Below, piece by piece: positions 9,630 through 19,935 of a stretch of DNA of 64,000 nucleotides. The translations under genes and the position numbers were made by a program. Source of the stretch: Micrasema longulum (lineage: Eukaryota > Arthropoda > Insecta > Trichoptera > Brachycentridae); assembly GCA_022494885.1 (NCBI GenBank), contig JAGVSM010001341.1, positions 163,689-227,688 of the forward strand, in the 5' to 3' direction. Each line of letters opens with the position of its first letter. Position 1 is the stretch's first letter. Below the pieces are notes generated by a model. That model saw only the letters and a program-made list of their open reading frames with translations, made no database searches and had not been told where the DNA came from.

Positions 9630-11060
9630 AGAACAGGTTGTGCTATGTAAGATGGAGACTATCATGAGACTAAACGAACAACATGGATTTCGGCCTGGGC
9701 GTTCAACCAATACAAATTTGTTGGTGTTTACGAATTTTGTCACTAAGTCACTCGACAAAGGTGCTCAAGTAGACTGTTCGTACAACGATTTTTCCAAAGC
9801 GTTTGATAAGGTAGATCACCAACTTTTGCTTCTGAAACTTCAGAGGATTGGCTTTAGCGACATTCTTCTGAAGCTATTCACAAATTATCTTACAGATCGT
9901 AAGCAATATGTGTCATATGGACTGTATCAATCAGAAACATTTAATACCTCTTCAGGGGTTCCTCAAGGATCTAATTTGGGACCATTGTTATTTTTAATCT
10001 TTATAAATGATATTGGTAAAGTCATAAAATTTTGTAATTTTCTCTTATTTGCTGACGACCTAAAAATTTTTTTGTGAAATACTGACTTCTTCTGATTGTA
10101 TTAAACTTCAGTGTGACATTCAAAATATAATTCAATGGAGCAAACAAAACAAATTGTTCTTCAATGTTTCCAAATGTTTTGTAATGTCATACACAAGAGC
10201 ATCCAAAACAATATACTATCGTTATCTCATGGACGGAGTAAGACTTGAAAGGGTTTCAACGTCCAGAGATCTCGGGGTGTTGTTTGATGCTCAGTTATCT
10301 TTTAATCTTCATATAGTTAATCTATGTAATGACTCCCTTAAAATGCTTGGTTTTGTTCTTAGAAATGCCAAGATCTTTTCTAACACTCAGATTATGAGGA
10401 CATTGTATAATTCCTTGGTTAGAAGTCGTTTGGAGTTTAGTTTCATTATTTGGTCGTCACATGAGACTCGATACTCTTTGATGGTGGAGAGAGTGCAGAA
10501 AAAATTTCTGCGCTATCTGTACCTAAAAGAGTGTGGATATTATCTTTGGCTCTTCCCAACTGACTTTTTACTGGGAATGCTAGGCTATCAGTCATTATGG
10601 AGGAGGAGGGACGTTCATTTGGGTGTTCACTTTTTCCAGGTGATCGGTGGTCGCATACATAACCCAGAAATTCTGATGGATGTAGGTCTGTTCGTACCTG
10701 ATAACTATCTTCGACAAAGACAGCATCGATTGTTTTACCAACCAACCTGCCAATGGTTATGCCGGTTGGTAGGGCAATCTTGCTACTTAATCGCATCGCC
10801 TCGGATGTCGACATATTTCACGACAGTGGGCCTTCCCTTAGGAAAGCACTTTCTAACATTTAATTTTTCTTTTTACATTTTGTTATATTATTTTAATAAC
10901 ATAATTATCTACTGTAATTTGTGATCTATTATTGTATTTAGAATGAATTGGGATTAAAATAACTTAAAATACTTAGTTTTAAAGATAACGCAGTAAATAT
11001 AAAATTATAAATTCGTAATTTGTTGGTATTGCAATTTATATTAAATGTTCTAGGTATAAT
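9630..11060 (+). pseudogene. LINE reverse transcriptase relic (frameshifted)
   Basis: The most complete reverse transcriptase in the window. Frame 9640-10077 has the RT palm blocks in order: 'NEQHGFRPGRSTNTNLLVF', 'DFSKAFDKVDHQLLLLKL' (catalytic D), 'GVPQGSNLGPLLFLIFIND', and 'FADD' (the YXDD-equivalent active-site box), followed by LKIFL and then a TGA. Frame 10154-10924 continues in another phase with 'DLGVLFDAQLSFNLHI', 'LYNSLVRSRLEFSFIIWSS' and 'VERVQKKFLRYLYL'. At least one frameshift or stop lies around 10074-10154, and the translation degrades after about 10540. The endonuclease domain and ORF1 are missing to the left, so the copy is 5'-truncated and cannot encode a working enzyme. The clade looks Jockey-like; the minus-strand frame 10446-10814 is a shadow. 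Confidence 0.9.
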
Positions 11061-11106
11061 ACAAACATTGGTGTAAAATCACATGTAAAAAAAAACATTT
11101 AAATGA

Positions 11107-11312
11107 ACAATGCTTTGAGTATGCCCAAATGTTTAAAGATAGCCTGGATTTCATCCCTAAGGAGTTATTAAGATCCAAATTTGTTACAACAAAGAGAAAA
11201 AAAATGAGAAGGAAATATGTGTGTCTAGGCAGGAATACGTATGTGTATCATGTTTAAGTGGTCACTTTACATACTGTGTAACATTCACCATTCTACCTAT
11301 GTTTAAACGTCT
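11107..11312 (+). repeat. Foldback repeat family (FB), single arm
   Basis: Forward copy including the distal end: 'aacaatgctttgagtatg', 'cccaaatgttta', 'ctggatttcatccctaagg', 'aaatttgttacaacaaag', then a diverged middle, 'cactttacata', 'ctgtgtaacattcaccatt' and 'tatgtttaaacgtc'. Confidence 0.8.
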
Positions 11313-12539
11313 ACTATACGCGGACGCAACACTACAATACGAGGAGTACTTTCTCCATACGATTTTGTCTTTAAAGATTTTTACCTGAGTTTAACTTCTC
11401 AAAAGTCAAAATATGGATGTCACGTCTAAAATACTCGTCCAGGATTTTGGTTCAATTATACTCACAGAATTGTATTCCTCGCCTGTCGGGATAAGAAAAA
11501 AAAATATAGGAGAGTATGTAGAATTTATTCCACGATTTTCTAAGGCACTTTTCTTTCCAAATTCATAGGAAGGGAAAATTTAAATTTCAAGACATGGCAG
11601 TATCGCAGTTGTTCTCCGATATAATAGTGCGGACAGCGGATATAAAGATGCAATATCTATGCGGGGCGCGTTGGAGCGATACAATATGTAGCTAGCTTAA
11701 CTTGAGACAAAGGTACCCCTACAAAACACATGTTGGGTTAATGGGTCCTATCACATAAAATGATTCTAACTAGTGATGCGAACCACATAATATCAATCGA
11801 ACAATCGAATCAATCGAGCGCGCCTGCTTTGGTAATAGGATTTTAATATTTTTATAAAATGCATGCGGGATTCAACGCACTATTCCAATTATAAGCGGAA
11901 TGTAAACAGGTTTTTAACCCGTATGAAATTATAGTCACCCTGGTTACGCCACATTTACTTTATTTGTGTTTAACACATTTACTAGGTTAAGGCGTTCAAA
12001 CTTATTTACTACCTACTGGGCCCTGGTAAAGATGTTGCAATGTATATTATGGGTACCAATATTGTCCCGGTCCCAATAATAACAACTGAACTGTCTTTGT
12101 GCATGCATGTGCCTTTGTTCTTCTCAACGCAATCGCGAATAAGTATTTTTGCGATTAATAACTCATTAAATCAACTGTGTCGTGTAATCGTATATAATAT
12201 TCAAGAAACCACATCAAATGCCCCTCCTTCCTGACCACAGGATCTGATTTGATCCTGACTATTGCGACAGAAGTTCCAAAAAATAAGGTGCTAGAACCAC
12301 AGTACAAGGTAGATAATTCCATTCATTGTATTAGGGTTTGGTGGCAAAATAGATAAATATAACGCATTCCGCGAACCAGACCATTTCGAGCGTCCTTCTG
12401 CCAGCAGGCAAATGGCAAAATCACACCCAGTTAGCATTAGTTAAGATTTGTGTAGCCCCAGTTTTGTAAAAAAAAACCTCAAAGGCGCTTAACAATTTTA
12501 TGCGTAAGCTTACATTCTAACTAAGCTAAAGTTACACGT
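11313..12539. other. Unassigned sequence
   Basis: The segment 11600-11700 is locally less AT-rich. A 64-codon frame (12040-12234) has no motif. No repeat partner noticed in this window. Confidence 0.45.
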
Positions 12540-12795
12540 TATATTTTTTGATTTAAACTTGAGGGTATGATAATCGAAAGATGAGAGATTTCAGTTGAGA
12601 TCTGAACTGACTAGGACTGTCGATAATTCGCAAGTGTGAAGGCAATTGGTTCCGGGCAGAGGGGCAGGCAACGGCGAAAACACGACCTCCGAACCTAGTG
12701 TTTGGGCAGCGCCGGATTTCGACAAGTTTTCCTCTACCTGAAAACAACAATAAAAATTCGTCTTTTGGCAACAGTGCAATATACTGTGCCAAATA
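12540..12795 (-). mobile_element. LINE ORF2 C-terminal relic
   Basis: The minus-strand frame 12792 to 12553 reads 'RFGGRVFAVACPSARNQLPS', then HLRIIDSPSQF and 'RSQLKSLIFRLSY', the C-terminal LINE motif ('GERSF..AAP..WN.LP..LR...S...F...LK..LF'). It differs from the other LINE tails here and is probably another clade. The upstream part of the frame is unrelated. Confidence 0.75.
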
Positions 12796-13199
12796 TTATT
12801 TATGCATTTGTCTAAAGAATATTATTTTGTTCACTGAACTTTATATTTCTAATATACGTATATGTATATTGCAGAGAAAATAATAATGAAGTATCTGATA
12901 TTCATTAAAAAAATAAGTTATTTTTAATTCCGTTTCTTTATCCATAATTTCAACAAAAAATTCAATCGAAATAAATTCAAATAATTGATATCTATCAAAC
13001 TTTCTTTATAAAATGCTTTTAACAGTTTTGTAGGTATGAAAAATAAGCATTTTTGCGTTGTTTTACGGGTATTATTTTTTCAAACATTGTTTTACACGTA
13101 TCTGTGTTGGTTGTGAAATTATTTGTAATTCAATCAGTAATATTATTTATGATCAAAGCATCAAAACTGCGTAGTATACATTTAAAAAAAATCTAAAGT
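12796..13199. other. Unassigned, very AT-rich sequence
   Basis: Long A and T runs; no motif or repeat partner seen. Confidence 0.45.
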
Positions 13200-13367
13200 T
13201 TAAAAATATTTGCGTTGTTACGATTTACCCGAATATTTAATTTTGAGGGCCATTTTCAACGAGTTGTAGATAACTCACTACTAGAAAATGAGAATCAAAT
13301 TGGGGAGAGTAGGATTCGAACCACGGACCTTTGATCCGTGAGTCCGAGACAGTTGCCACAACCCGAA
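13200..13367 (-). mobile_element. tRNA-derived SINE, family C
   Basis: Close relative of 8086-8275 in the same orientation: head with 'ggttcgaatcctactc' on the minus strand, body 'aactcgttgaaaatggccct', end 'ttcgggtaaatcgtaacaac'. The head lacks a few bases between the A box and the anticodon arm. Confidence 0.8.
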
Positions 13368-13496
13368 TTATTTTTTAAAAATTATTGTTAGTAAATATTT
13401 GTATTTAAACATTAACCGACTTCTTATGTTTACCAAGACGTATTTGAGACGTTTCGAGGCGTATGATTTGAGTAATAATATTTTTTAAACAGTAGA

Positions 13497-13990
13497 GAAA
13501 CAAACCAGCCAATGACAGGTCATTAGCCCTGTAAATGCCTAGACTTCCATTTTCTCGTCTAAAGCTTGTTTTCCCTCTGGTGTAACAAATTTAGATCTAG
13601 ATTACTCCCAAGGGAGGAAATCCAGCCCATCTGCAAACATTTTGACATACTTATAACATTGTTGAACTAACTAACTGCTAAAAGAAGAAGTACAAAAATT
13701 AGAAATTGCTTTCAGGCGTTGCCTTGTAGGTGAATTGGTTCAGCCGGATGAATATCATCCATTTGGCTTTTTCGCATCACAAAAGTTAACATATGGAACG
13801 GTTGAAGAAATGTGGATTTTAAAACAAAGGCAGAATGATAAATGTTAGAAAGTGTGTAAAGCGGCTACTTTAACTAGCCAATAGCAGGTCATGAGCCCTG
13901 TAAATGCCAACCATATTCTCTTCTCAAAAATGTTATCCCTCTGTTGCAACAAATTCAAATCTTTTCAATATAGCCCACTTTTTAATTTAG
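13497..13990 (-). repeat. Foldback repeat family (FB), tandem reverse copies
   Basis: Two consecutive reverse units. First: 'ccagccaatgacaggtca', 'ttagccctgtaaatgcctag', 'ccctctggtgtaacaaat', 'ctcccaagggagg' and 'ttttgacatactt'. Then 'caggcgttgccttgtagg', 'aattggttcagccggatgaa', and the second unit with 'aaggcagaatgataaatg', 'ctagccaatagcaggtcat' and 'ccctctgttgcaacaaattc'. This shows the unit order and that 'aggcgttgcc' sits between units. Confidence 0.85.
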
Positions 13991-14769
13991 ATATTAATCA
14001 ATCGTGCAACGTTCAACCCTTTAGTCCCTCCCGTTCCCAACTCCCACCACCACACATTCTGCAACATATCGCTTAATATTCTTAACCTTATTTGAGTGCA
14101 TATTCGGACACTGTGGTTGCTTGGTCAGCTCAATGCCTCTCAGGCATTGCACACTAATAACAGAGGGAATTAGAGTTAAGTTGACTGTATGGAAATTGTT
14201 ACTCACTTTTAAAGTTCTTCCGATTGTTTTTTATATAAAGCACTTCAATTTTGCTATAGCACGTGTATTTTTTTGTTTGTTTAATAGTTCTTAATTTAAA
14301 TTTGTACTGATTTTGGGGCGTGGCACACCAGAGTATTGTTACTCTGGTGGGTATTAATAGCATTGTATATAAAAATAGCACAAGGGCTATAATTTCTCTC
14401 TATTTCATTTTTTCTCAAAGTCTTCGGTCGTCACGGAGCGCACTGTGCTTTAAAATAAATTGTATACAGTCCACTTTTATCAAGATCTTTTATTTAGTAA
14501 AGATTGCCGCCATATTTATTGAATTGGCTACAACCACCAGCACACACATTTTTCCAGCACGGATACCGATATCGTGTAGATGATGATAAACTGTATAATT
14601 TAGCCTGTTTAAATAACACTAACTTCACTTTAAACGAAATATGCTGACGCAGTATATGATAAAGATTTATCAGAGAGACAACTTTTCACATGTAACTTGC
14701 TCACTGGATGGTATAAGCACAAGAATTTGAAATAGGAAGGATTTGGATATGAACAGGATATTTTAAAGT
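13991..14769. other. Unassigned sequence
   Basis: Several short frames overlap on both strands without motifs. The plus-strand frame at 14320-14583 has no known domain. Confidence 0.45.
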
Positions 14770-15012
14770 CTTATATGGGTTGCCAGTTTAGAAAATGTAA
14801 ATTAAGTACTTAACAGTTGTGTTTGCATCCCTTTTAACTTTGCAGGTAATTTATGTATTTTATCGTAAATACTATGTATGGTAAAGGTAAAAATGTATTT
14901 TAGTATTTGCATGTTGGTGTAGTGAGTATCCTGACGAAAAGACGGGTACGTCTCGAAACCGGTAGACATAAAAAGTCGGTAAGTGGTTAAATAATAATAT
15001 TTACTAACATTA
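14770..15012 (+). repeat. Dispersed repeat with a second, decayed hammerhead-like motif
   Basis: Same repeat as 2740-2850 but on the plus strand and longer. It contains 'gcatgttggtgtagtgag' and then, at 14931-14970, a hammerhead-like core: CUGACGA (one change from CUGAUGA), stem II 'GACG-GGUA-CGUC', GAAA, CC-GG, GUA, GACAU. Stem I is weak here (GUAUC against GACAU) and stem II has lost pairs at its base, so cleavage is unlikely. Its upstream part ('tgcatcccttttaactttgc', 'ttatcgtaaatactatgta') recurs in reverse at 41650-41745. Confidence 0.65.
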
Positions 15013-15259
15013 ATTGAACCAAAAATATCTTATAGAGAAAAAGTGTGTCGTCAAGACCACCAATTAGGAATCGATTTGGGATTTACTTTATTTATGACAA
15101 AAATACAAGGTTTTTAAACTCAATTACATTATATTACATATTTTATTTGTACGAAATATTCCCAATCAGCAAAAGTGCTCGTATGAGAGGATATTATATA
15201 TAATAACACAATAGTTTAAATAAAAATTTAATAAAATAACATCACATATCACTCGTCAC

Positions 15260-15470
15260 ACGGGCTGTAAAAACTGTTTTATTTAGGCGTTTTTTAGGTA
15301 CGTACATGTTTTGTATATTTTTAGATCATTAAAAAGTGAATTGTAAAAATTGATTCCTGTATACAAAAAACTGTTTCTTTTTCTGTTGGTCCTAGGTTGT
15401 TCGCAAGTTAAATTTGATGCTCTTGTATTTAGTTTATGTATATTGTAGTTAAAATTAAATTTCATATTTG
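15260..15470 (-). mobile_element. LINE ORF2 C-terminal relic
   Basis: The minus-strand frame 15465 to 15283 reads 'HKLNTRASNL', 'PRTNRKRNSFLYTGINFYN' and 'LFNDLKIYK', the usual LINE tail motif ('TR.......R.....SF.Y.G...YN.LP..L'). About 60 codons survive. Confidence 0.75.
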
Positions 15471-16104
15471 TCTTTATTTTATTATTATTTTATACTTTAA
15501 TTTTATAACCGGATTTCTCCTAGGAATATGATTAAATAATTCGTTAATGTAGATATAAATTATTGAATTATTTGATTTTATAATCGGTGATGCGCCTCAC
15601 TAATTCTAAATGCCATGTATAAGAAAATACAACCAATGTGACGTCACACCTGGGACATTATCATTGGAAGGGTATAAATATAACGTTAGGGTGATAATGG
15701 TTCTCAAAACCACAAGGGCTCGATGTTTAGCTTATCTTTATTTTAGTAGAGAACTACAAAATGGTTTTATGAGGTTGAGTAAGACATTGAAATGATAGCG
15801 ATCAGAGAAAAAGCTTATTTTAAATACTAAAAATAAAAAAATGTTGCATGTATAGGGATTTAATAAAAAAAACTGATGTTCTAAAAATTGATGGGTTATT
15901 GATATAGTTTTATTCTAATTCAATATTTGAATAGATATATGAATTAAATTATTAAATTTGTAATAAAAATAATTTGTTAATAAATCAAAATTTTTAACAC
16001 ACCATTTTAAAGCAAGTTTATTGTGTTAAATATACTTGCTTTTGGTTGCTAGTGAATAAAATATTAGATTCTGAGGAAAATGTATTGTTTTTATCTTATT
16101 TTTT
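15471..16104. other. Unassigned, very AT-rich sequence
   Basis: A 61-codon frame at 15610-15795 lies in a slightly less AT-rich patch but shows no motif. Confidence 0.45.
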
Positions 16105-16440
16105 ACCGTTATAATTTATTTATTTTACATAAACGGCATAAATTGCCTTTAACATATATTGAACATAAATATGAAAAAAAAAATACATATATAAAAACAT
16201 AACAAAAAATTATAAAATTGCATAACTATAACAATAGTAACAAGTAGGTAAATACACATAAGCAACCAAAAATATTAACAAAATAAATACATAAATATGA
16301 AAAAACAAAAAAGGGAAAAACATTTTTAAATATAAAGAAAAGTTTAAGAATAATATTGCGAGAGAAAAAAAGAAATCAAACTCGTTTTATAACTATCAAG
16401 TCCAGAACCAAATATATCAGCCTTGTCCTCATACTGATTG
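16105..16440 (-). mobile_element. Probable LINE 3' UTR remnant
   Basis: On the minus strand this A-poor, T-rich segment ends in repeated AAATAA units (16113-16130 on the plus strand, 'ttatttattttacataaac') preceded by a small 'ggcaatttatgcc' hairpin, the form seen at the 3' ends of LINE copies elsewhere in the window. No coding remains. Confidence 0.35.
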
Positions 16441-16483
16441 CCACAATAAACTGGATTGCACCCCTAGGGAATCATTTAGATTA

Positions 16484-16632
16484 ACAAATTACAAAAAGGA
16501 TGGAGAACATTTAGGAGAATGGAATATGGAAGTCTCGGCATATACAGGGCCTTTGACCTGTCATTGGCTAGATTAAGTGTCCACTTTACACACTGTATAA
16601 CATTCACCATTTTTGCCTACGTTTGAATTTCA
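16484..16632 (+). repeat. Foldback repeat family (FB), single arm
   Basis: Forward copy: 'atggagaacatttagg', 'gaatatggaagtctcggc', 'tttgacctgtcattggcta', 'cactttacacactgtataac' and 'cattcaccatttttgcc'. Confidence 0.85.
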
Positions 16633-16754
16633 TAATTTGTTAGTTTTAATAAACAAAAGATGAAAAAATGTATGAGACTGGATGCTATTTTACGAAGTTT
16701 GAACAAAAAAAAACTTTTAAAATAAAAAATCTTTTAAAATAAATAATCTAAAAA

Positions 16755-17330
16755 ATTCTACAAATCACAAAGAACAACAACAACAAATTATCACGCCGTT
16801 TCCCCATAGGGGTAGGCAGAGAGGATAGAACGCCATATCACTTTGTCTTGGCATACAGACCTCGCTTCCTCTACATTCATACATCTTCTCATGCACGCAC
16901 GCCGATTATTCCTATTTTAGACATGTCTATCTTCGAATATTTGATGGACTTGATCGTGTCATGTCTTTCTCGGTCTTCCTCGTTTTCTGCATCCATCAAC
17001 ATTCGCATCGTAGATCCTTTTGGCCGTTTTTTCGCTGTCCATTCGCTCTACATGTCCGAACCAACGCAGCACCCTTTTCTTGATTCTGTCGATAATGCAT
17101 GTCTCAGCCTTACAAACTTCACGGATCTCGACGTTTGTGCACCTATCATACATCGTTTTACCACACATTCTCCTGAGGGATCGCATTTCGACAGCATTCA
17201 ACTTACTTTCATCATCATTTTTTCAATTCCATTCTTCGTTCCCATACATTAGAGTTGGCACTAGAACTCCGTTGTGAAGTGCTAGTTTAGCCACTTGCGA
17301 TAAACATTTGTTTGCCAAAGTAGATTTTTT
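16755..17330 (-). mobile_element. RTE-type LINE 3' end, copy 1
   Basis: The minus-strand frame 17201 to 16959 reads 'MNAVEMRSLRRMCGKTMYD', 'RVLRWFGHVERMDSEKTAK' and 'VDGCRKRGRPRKT', the C-terminal block of RTE-type ORF2 ('LRWFGHV.R', 'GRPRK.W'). It is followed on the minus strand by the 3' UTR block 'ctacccctatggggaaacgg' and a (TTG)n end at about 16775-16790. Sister copies are at 22080-23140 (plus, split by an LTR) and 32055-32590 (minus), with a 3' scrap at 49175-49245. The plus-strand frames here are shadows. Confidence 0.9.
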
Positions 17331-17589
17331 TAAAAGAAAAATAATAATAATGCTTTCTGTGTATTAGATTCACATTTATTAGATTAGAGATATTGACTTT
17401 TATACTGTGAAATTATACTTTTGTACTTGTCATGTAAAAGCCCCATGGGCGAATAATAAATGAATCTGTCTTTGAAAAATGAGAAAATTTTAAGCAATCG
17501 ATTTTTTATTAAAAATATTTCGTTTTTATTTTTTTTTGTAATTAATTGACTTTGATAATTCTTTTTGGTTACCATAATATGGTTCCTGT

Positions 17590-17975
17590 TGCCATATTTT
17601 GGTTATTGAAATGTTGAATCTTCTGCTTAAATTTATCTAGTCCCATGGGGTGGGAAGATAATTTTCTTAAAATTTGTTCTCTGACAACACTAAAGACCTT
17701 GACAAAATCTTCAGTGGTTGCTCTCATTTCTTTCCATGTTTTGTTAAATAATACTATACAAATACAAATAGGATGATAAGTCTGTCCTTGTTCACTCGGA
17801 GACTCTTTGATTCTAAAAATATCGCCTTATAATTTGACTAGTTCTATGCTTTTTCTTCTAAAGGGACATTCATGTTTATCAGTTCTACAGCTGTTTTCCA
17901 GAACAACCTTAGTACAAGATTCTGTATGATTTCTAGCAAAGTATATCATGCAGTCAAAGCGAGCATTCCGGGAGT
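17590..17975 (-). pseudogene. ELMO/Ced-12 family processed pseudogene fragment
   Basis: Translating the minus strand from about 17970 gives 'IYFARNHTESCTKVVLENSC', then 'RTDKHECPFRRKSIELVKL', a TAA stop (17827-17829), then in the same frame 'GDIFRIKESPSEQGQTYHP', 'ICICIVLFNKTWKEMRATTE', 'DFVKVFSVVREQILRKLSS' and 'LDKFKQKIQHF'. This matches ELMO1/ELMO2/Ced-12 in the helical region after the ELMO domain and before the PH domain, the part containing 'LLNKTWKEMRAT.EDF.KV'. Intact proteins are about 700 residues; about 120 codons remain. Disablements: the internal stop and loss of the segment between 'HP' and 'ICICI' (family: MFFT....FEEFF). There is no intron across the stretch, so a retrocopy is likely. 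ELMO acts with DOCK proteins as a Rac exchange factor; this copy cannot. Confidence 0.8.
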
Positions 17976-17979
17976 ATTT

Positions 17980-18785
17980 TTTTATATTAAAAGTCATGTG
18001 TATTAAAAAAAATCGTTAGGGTTATTGTTAAGTAAATAACAGCATTTGTTGATACTATTCCTGGCCAATTACCTTTCTTTCCCATCCTTCCCTTGACCAA
18101 TCCTTATGGTACCTACCTAATATCGCGAGGTAGAAGAAATTCAAAATTAGAAGATTCGGATTAAGAAAAAAAACAAAACAACATTTTTTACTCCACATAA
18201 AATTCCATAAAAAGTGCTTGGATTCATTGTAACATTTTACAGTGCATTTTGTCACCCAGTGCCCGAAATTGAAGAGCATTCACATCATATTAAAGGTAGG
18301 TATCCATTCCATGTTCCTATCCTTTTTTCAAATATTTCCCCATCACAAAACTGAATGAAATTTGTTTTTCATTTACAGTCCGCCTTTTCTGTAACAGTTA
18401 TATGAGAAATATTATAAAATCTAGTCATGTTATGTCTTGTTTGGTAAGTGCAGTCATCATGAGCTTTTTACGGCTGATTTTAAATTTGTCTCCTGGGAAA
18501 TTGTATTGTATTTTTTACTGTTAAAAGACTTTAACATAACTCGTCAATTACTTTGGATCTGGCGTTCGAGTTTTGGTGTCTGTTTTATTACCATTTCCAT
18601 GCACAGCATTTCATATTAACAAATGGCATTAAAATTAGGAAAATTATAGGAGAGCAAATTTTTTATTTTGAAAAATATACAGGATTGTTGCTAGCTGTTA
18701 GTCTAGAAAAAGTGAATGAGGAAGTGTATTGGTTTAAAAAAAATGTATTGTTAACATGTTTTTATGTGAACCGAACCAAGTAAAA
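17980..18785. other. Unassigned sequence beside the ELMO pseudogene
   Basis: Two overlapping plus-strand frames (18437-18619 and 18553-18783) are unusually rich in aromatic residues but match no family I know. I saw no ELMO similarity here on either strand. Confidence 0.4.
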
Positions 18786-18787
18786 CT

Positions 18788-18880
18788 TTGCCGTACAATG
18801 AAATACTCCAATTTTTACCACGTGTAAGAAAACAATAAATTTTAATATCCAATTCCTCGTTGCACTAAACTTACTCATTA
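18788..18880 (+). repeat. Dispersed repeat, three direct copies
   Basis: Copy of the 7325-7425 repeat: 'actttgccgtacaatgaaat', 'ctccaatttttacc', 'atatccaattcc' and 'cactaaacttactca'. Confidence 0.65.
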
Positions 18881-18889
18881 TTGTTGCCA

Positions 18890-19480
18890 AAAAACTCTTT
18901 TGAAATGTTTAATGTCAAATTTGTAAATCGAACACACAGCCTGATTTATGGCAGTGAAAGACGCTAGTGAGATAGATAAATCATTTTTAAATTAAAATTA
19001 ATTCTGTAATGTTGATTTTTAAGCGTAGTGTTATACTGTATCCTTTAGAAGCTAAATAAAGCCGGGTTGGCTGAGAATGCTATGCTCCCACATTCACATA
19101 TTACATGTATGGATACTAGAATAGTAAAAGGGCAGGACTCGTATTACATAAGGACGGTAATAGATTTACCGATGTTTGTCGGTATACAAAATCAAAATTA
19201 TCCATATAAAAAAATTACAATTGGGTGAAACCATCTCAGTAACATGATTGGTAAACGTAGATGTTCCATTATTTCACATACAGTAGTTGATGATTATGTT
19301 TTTGACTTGGAGAAAAAAATATGGACTGAAGAAGTTTGTGTAAGAGGTGACAGAAGAGGAAGAGAAGAGAGGGGAAGAGCTGGACCAACTTTAGAGATAA
19401 GAACTTAATTGGAGGACCTTAAGAAAAGTACAACATAGAGACGAAACAACGTAATAAAGAGATTTGTTCTGGTTGACAAT
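18890..19480. other. Unassigned sequence
   Basis: 19340-19400 is purine-rich on the plus strand ('gaagaggaagagaagagagg'). No coding motif. Confidence 0.4.
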
Positions 19481-19935
19481 ATGCAGAAAAGATTAAAGAC
19501 TGAAAGTCCACCATCAAACTGGACGGAACAGATATGCTGGACTTTTAAGTGACTGCAGCCATTCGCCTAGCCGAGTCAAAAAACGTCTGGAGAAGTAAAG
19601 TTGAATGAGTTAGAGAGAGAAAGAATGCCTGAAGGAAATTTGTGATAGTTGGTAGAGTATAATATTTAAAAAAGAAAAGCACAATATCATCACGATCAGA
19701 TCAGGACTGCGACAAGGTTTTCAATGACTCCAGCTACCCACATAGCTGAGTCAAGGAATTACAAGAGGACAATAGATGATAAAGTTGAATAAGAAACGGC
19801 AGCCTGAAAGAGGCTTGTGTTAGAAAGGATAAAAAGAGCACCAACACGTTAAAGCGATCAGGTTGCAATTGATAAAGGCTCTTCAACACTTGCGGCTATC
19901 CATCTAGCCGAGTTGAGAGACAACAACTGGTGGAA
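19480..19935 (+). repeat. Imperfect tandem repeat, three units of about 165-180 bp
   Basis: The anchor 'cagctacccacatagctgag' at 19731-19750 has relatives at 19554-19577 ('cagccattcgcctagccgag') and 19892-19914 ('cggctatccatctagccgag'). Each is preceded by a 'gg(a/t)c..' purine-rich stretch and followed by 'gtc-aag..', an 'aaagttgaat' segment and 'gcctgaa(g/a)gaaa'. Unit identity is low, so the duplication is old. No protein was recognised. Confidence 0.6.

Noticed and set aside
10446..10814. 122-codon minus-strand frame
   Set aside because: It lies antisense to the reverse transcriptase relic at 9630-11060 and has no motif.
13425..13475. Another hammerhead-like copy ('gtttaccaagacg', 'gagacgtttcgaggcg')
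   Set aside because: Only loose similarity to the 2765-2810 motif; the core boxes are not recoverable.
16848..17252. 134-codon plus-strand frame (also 32114-32518)
   Set aside because: Antisense to the RTE-type ORF2 tail. It recurs in each copy of that LINE only because the LINE is repeated.
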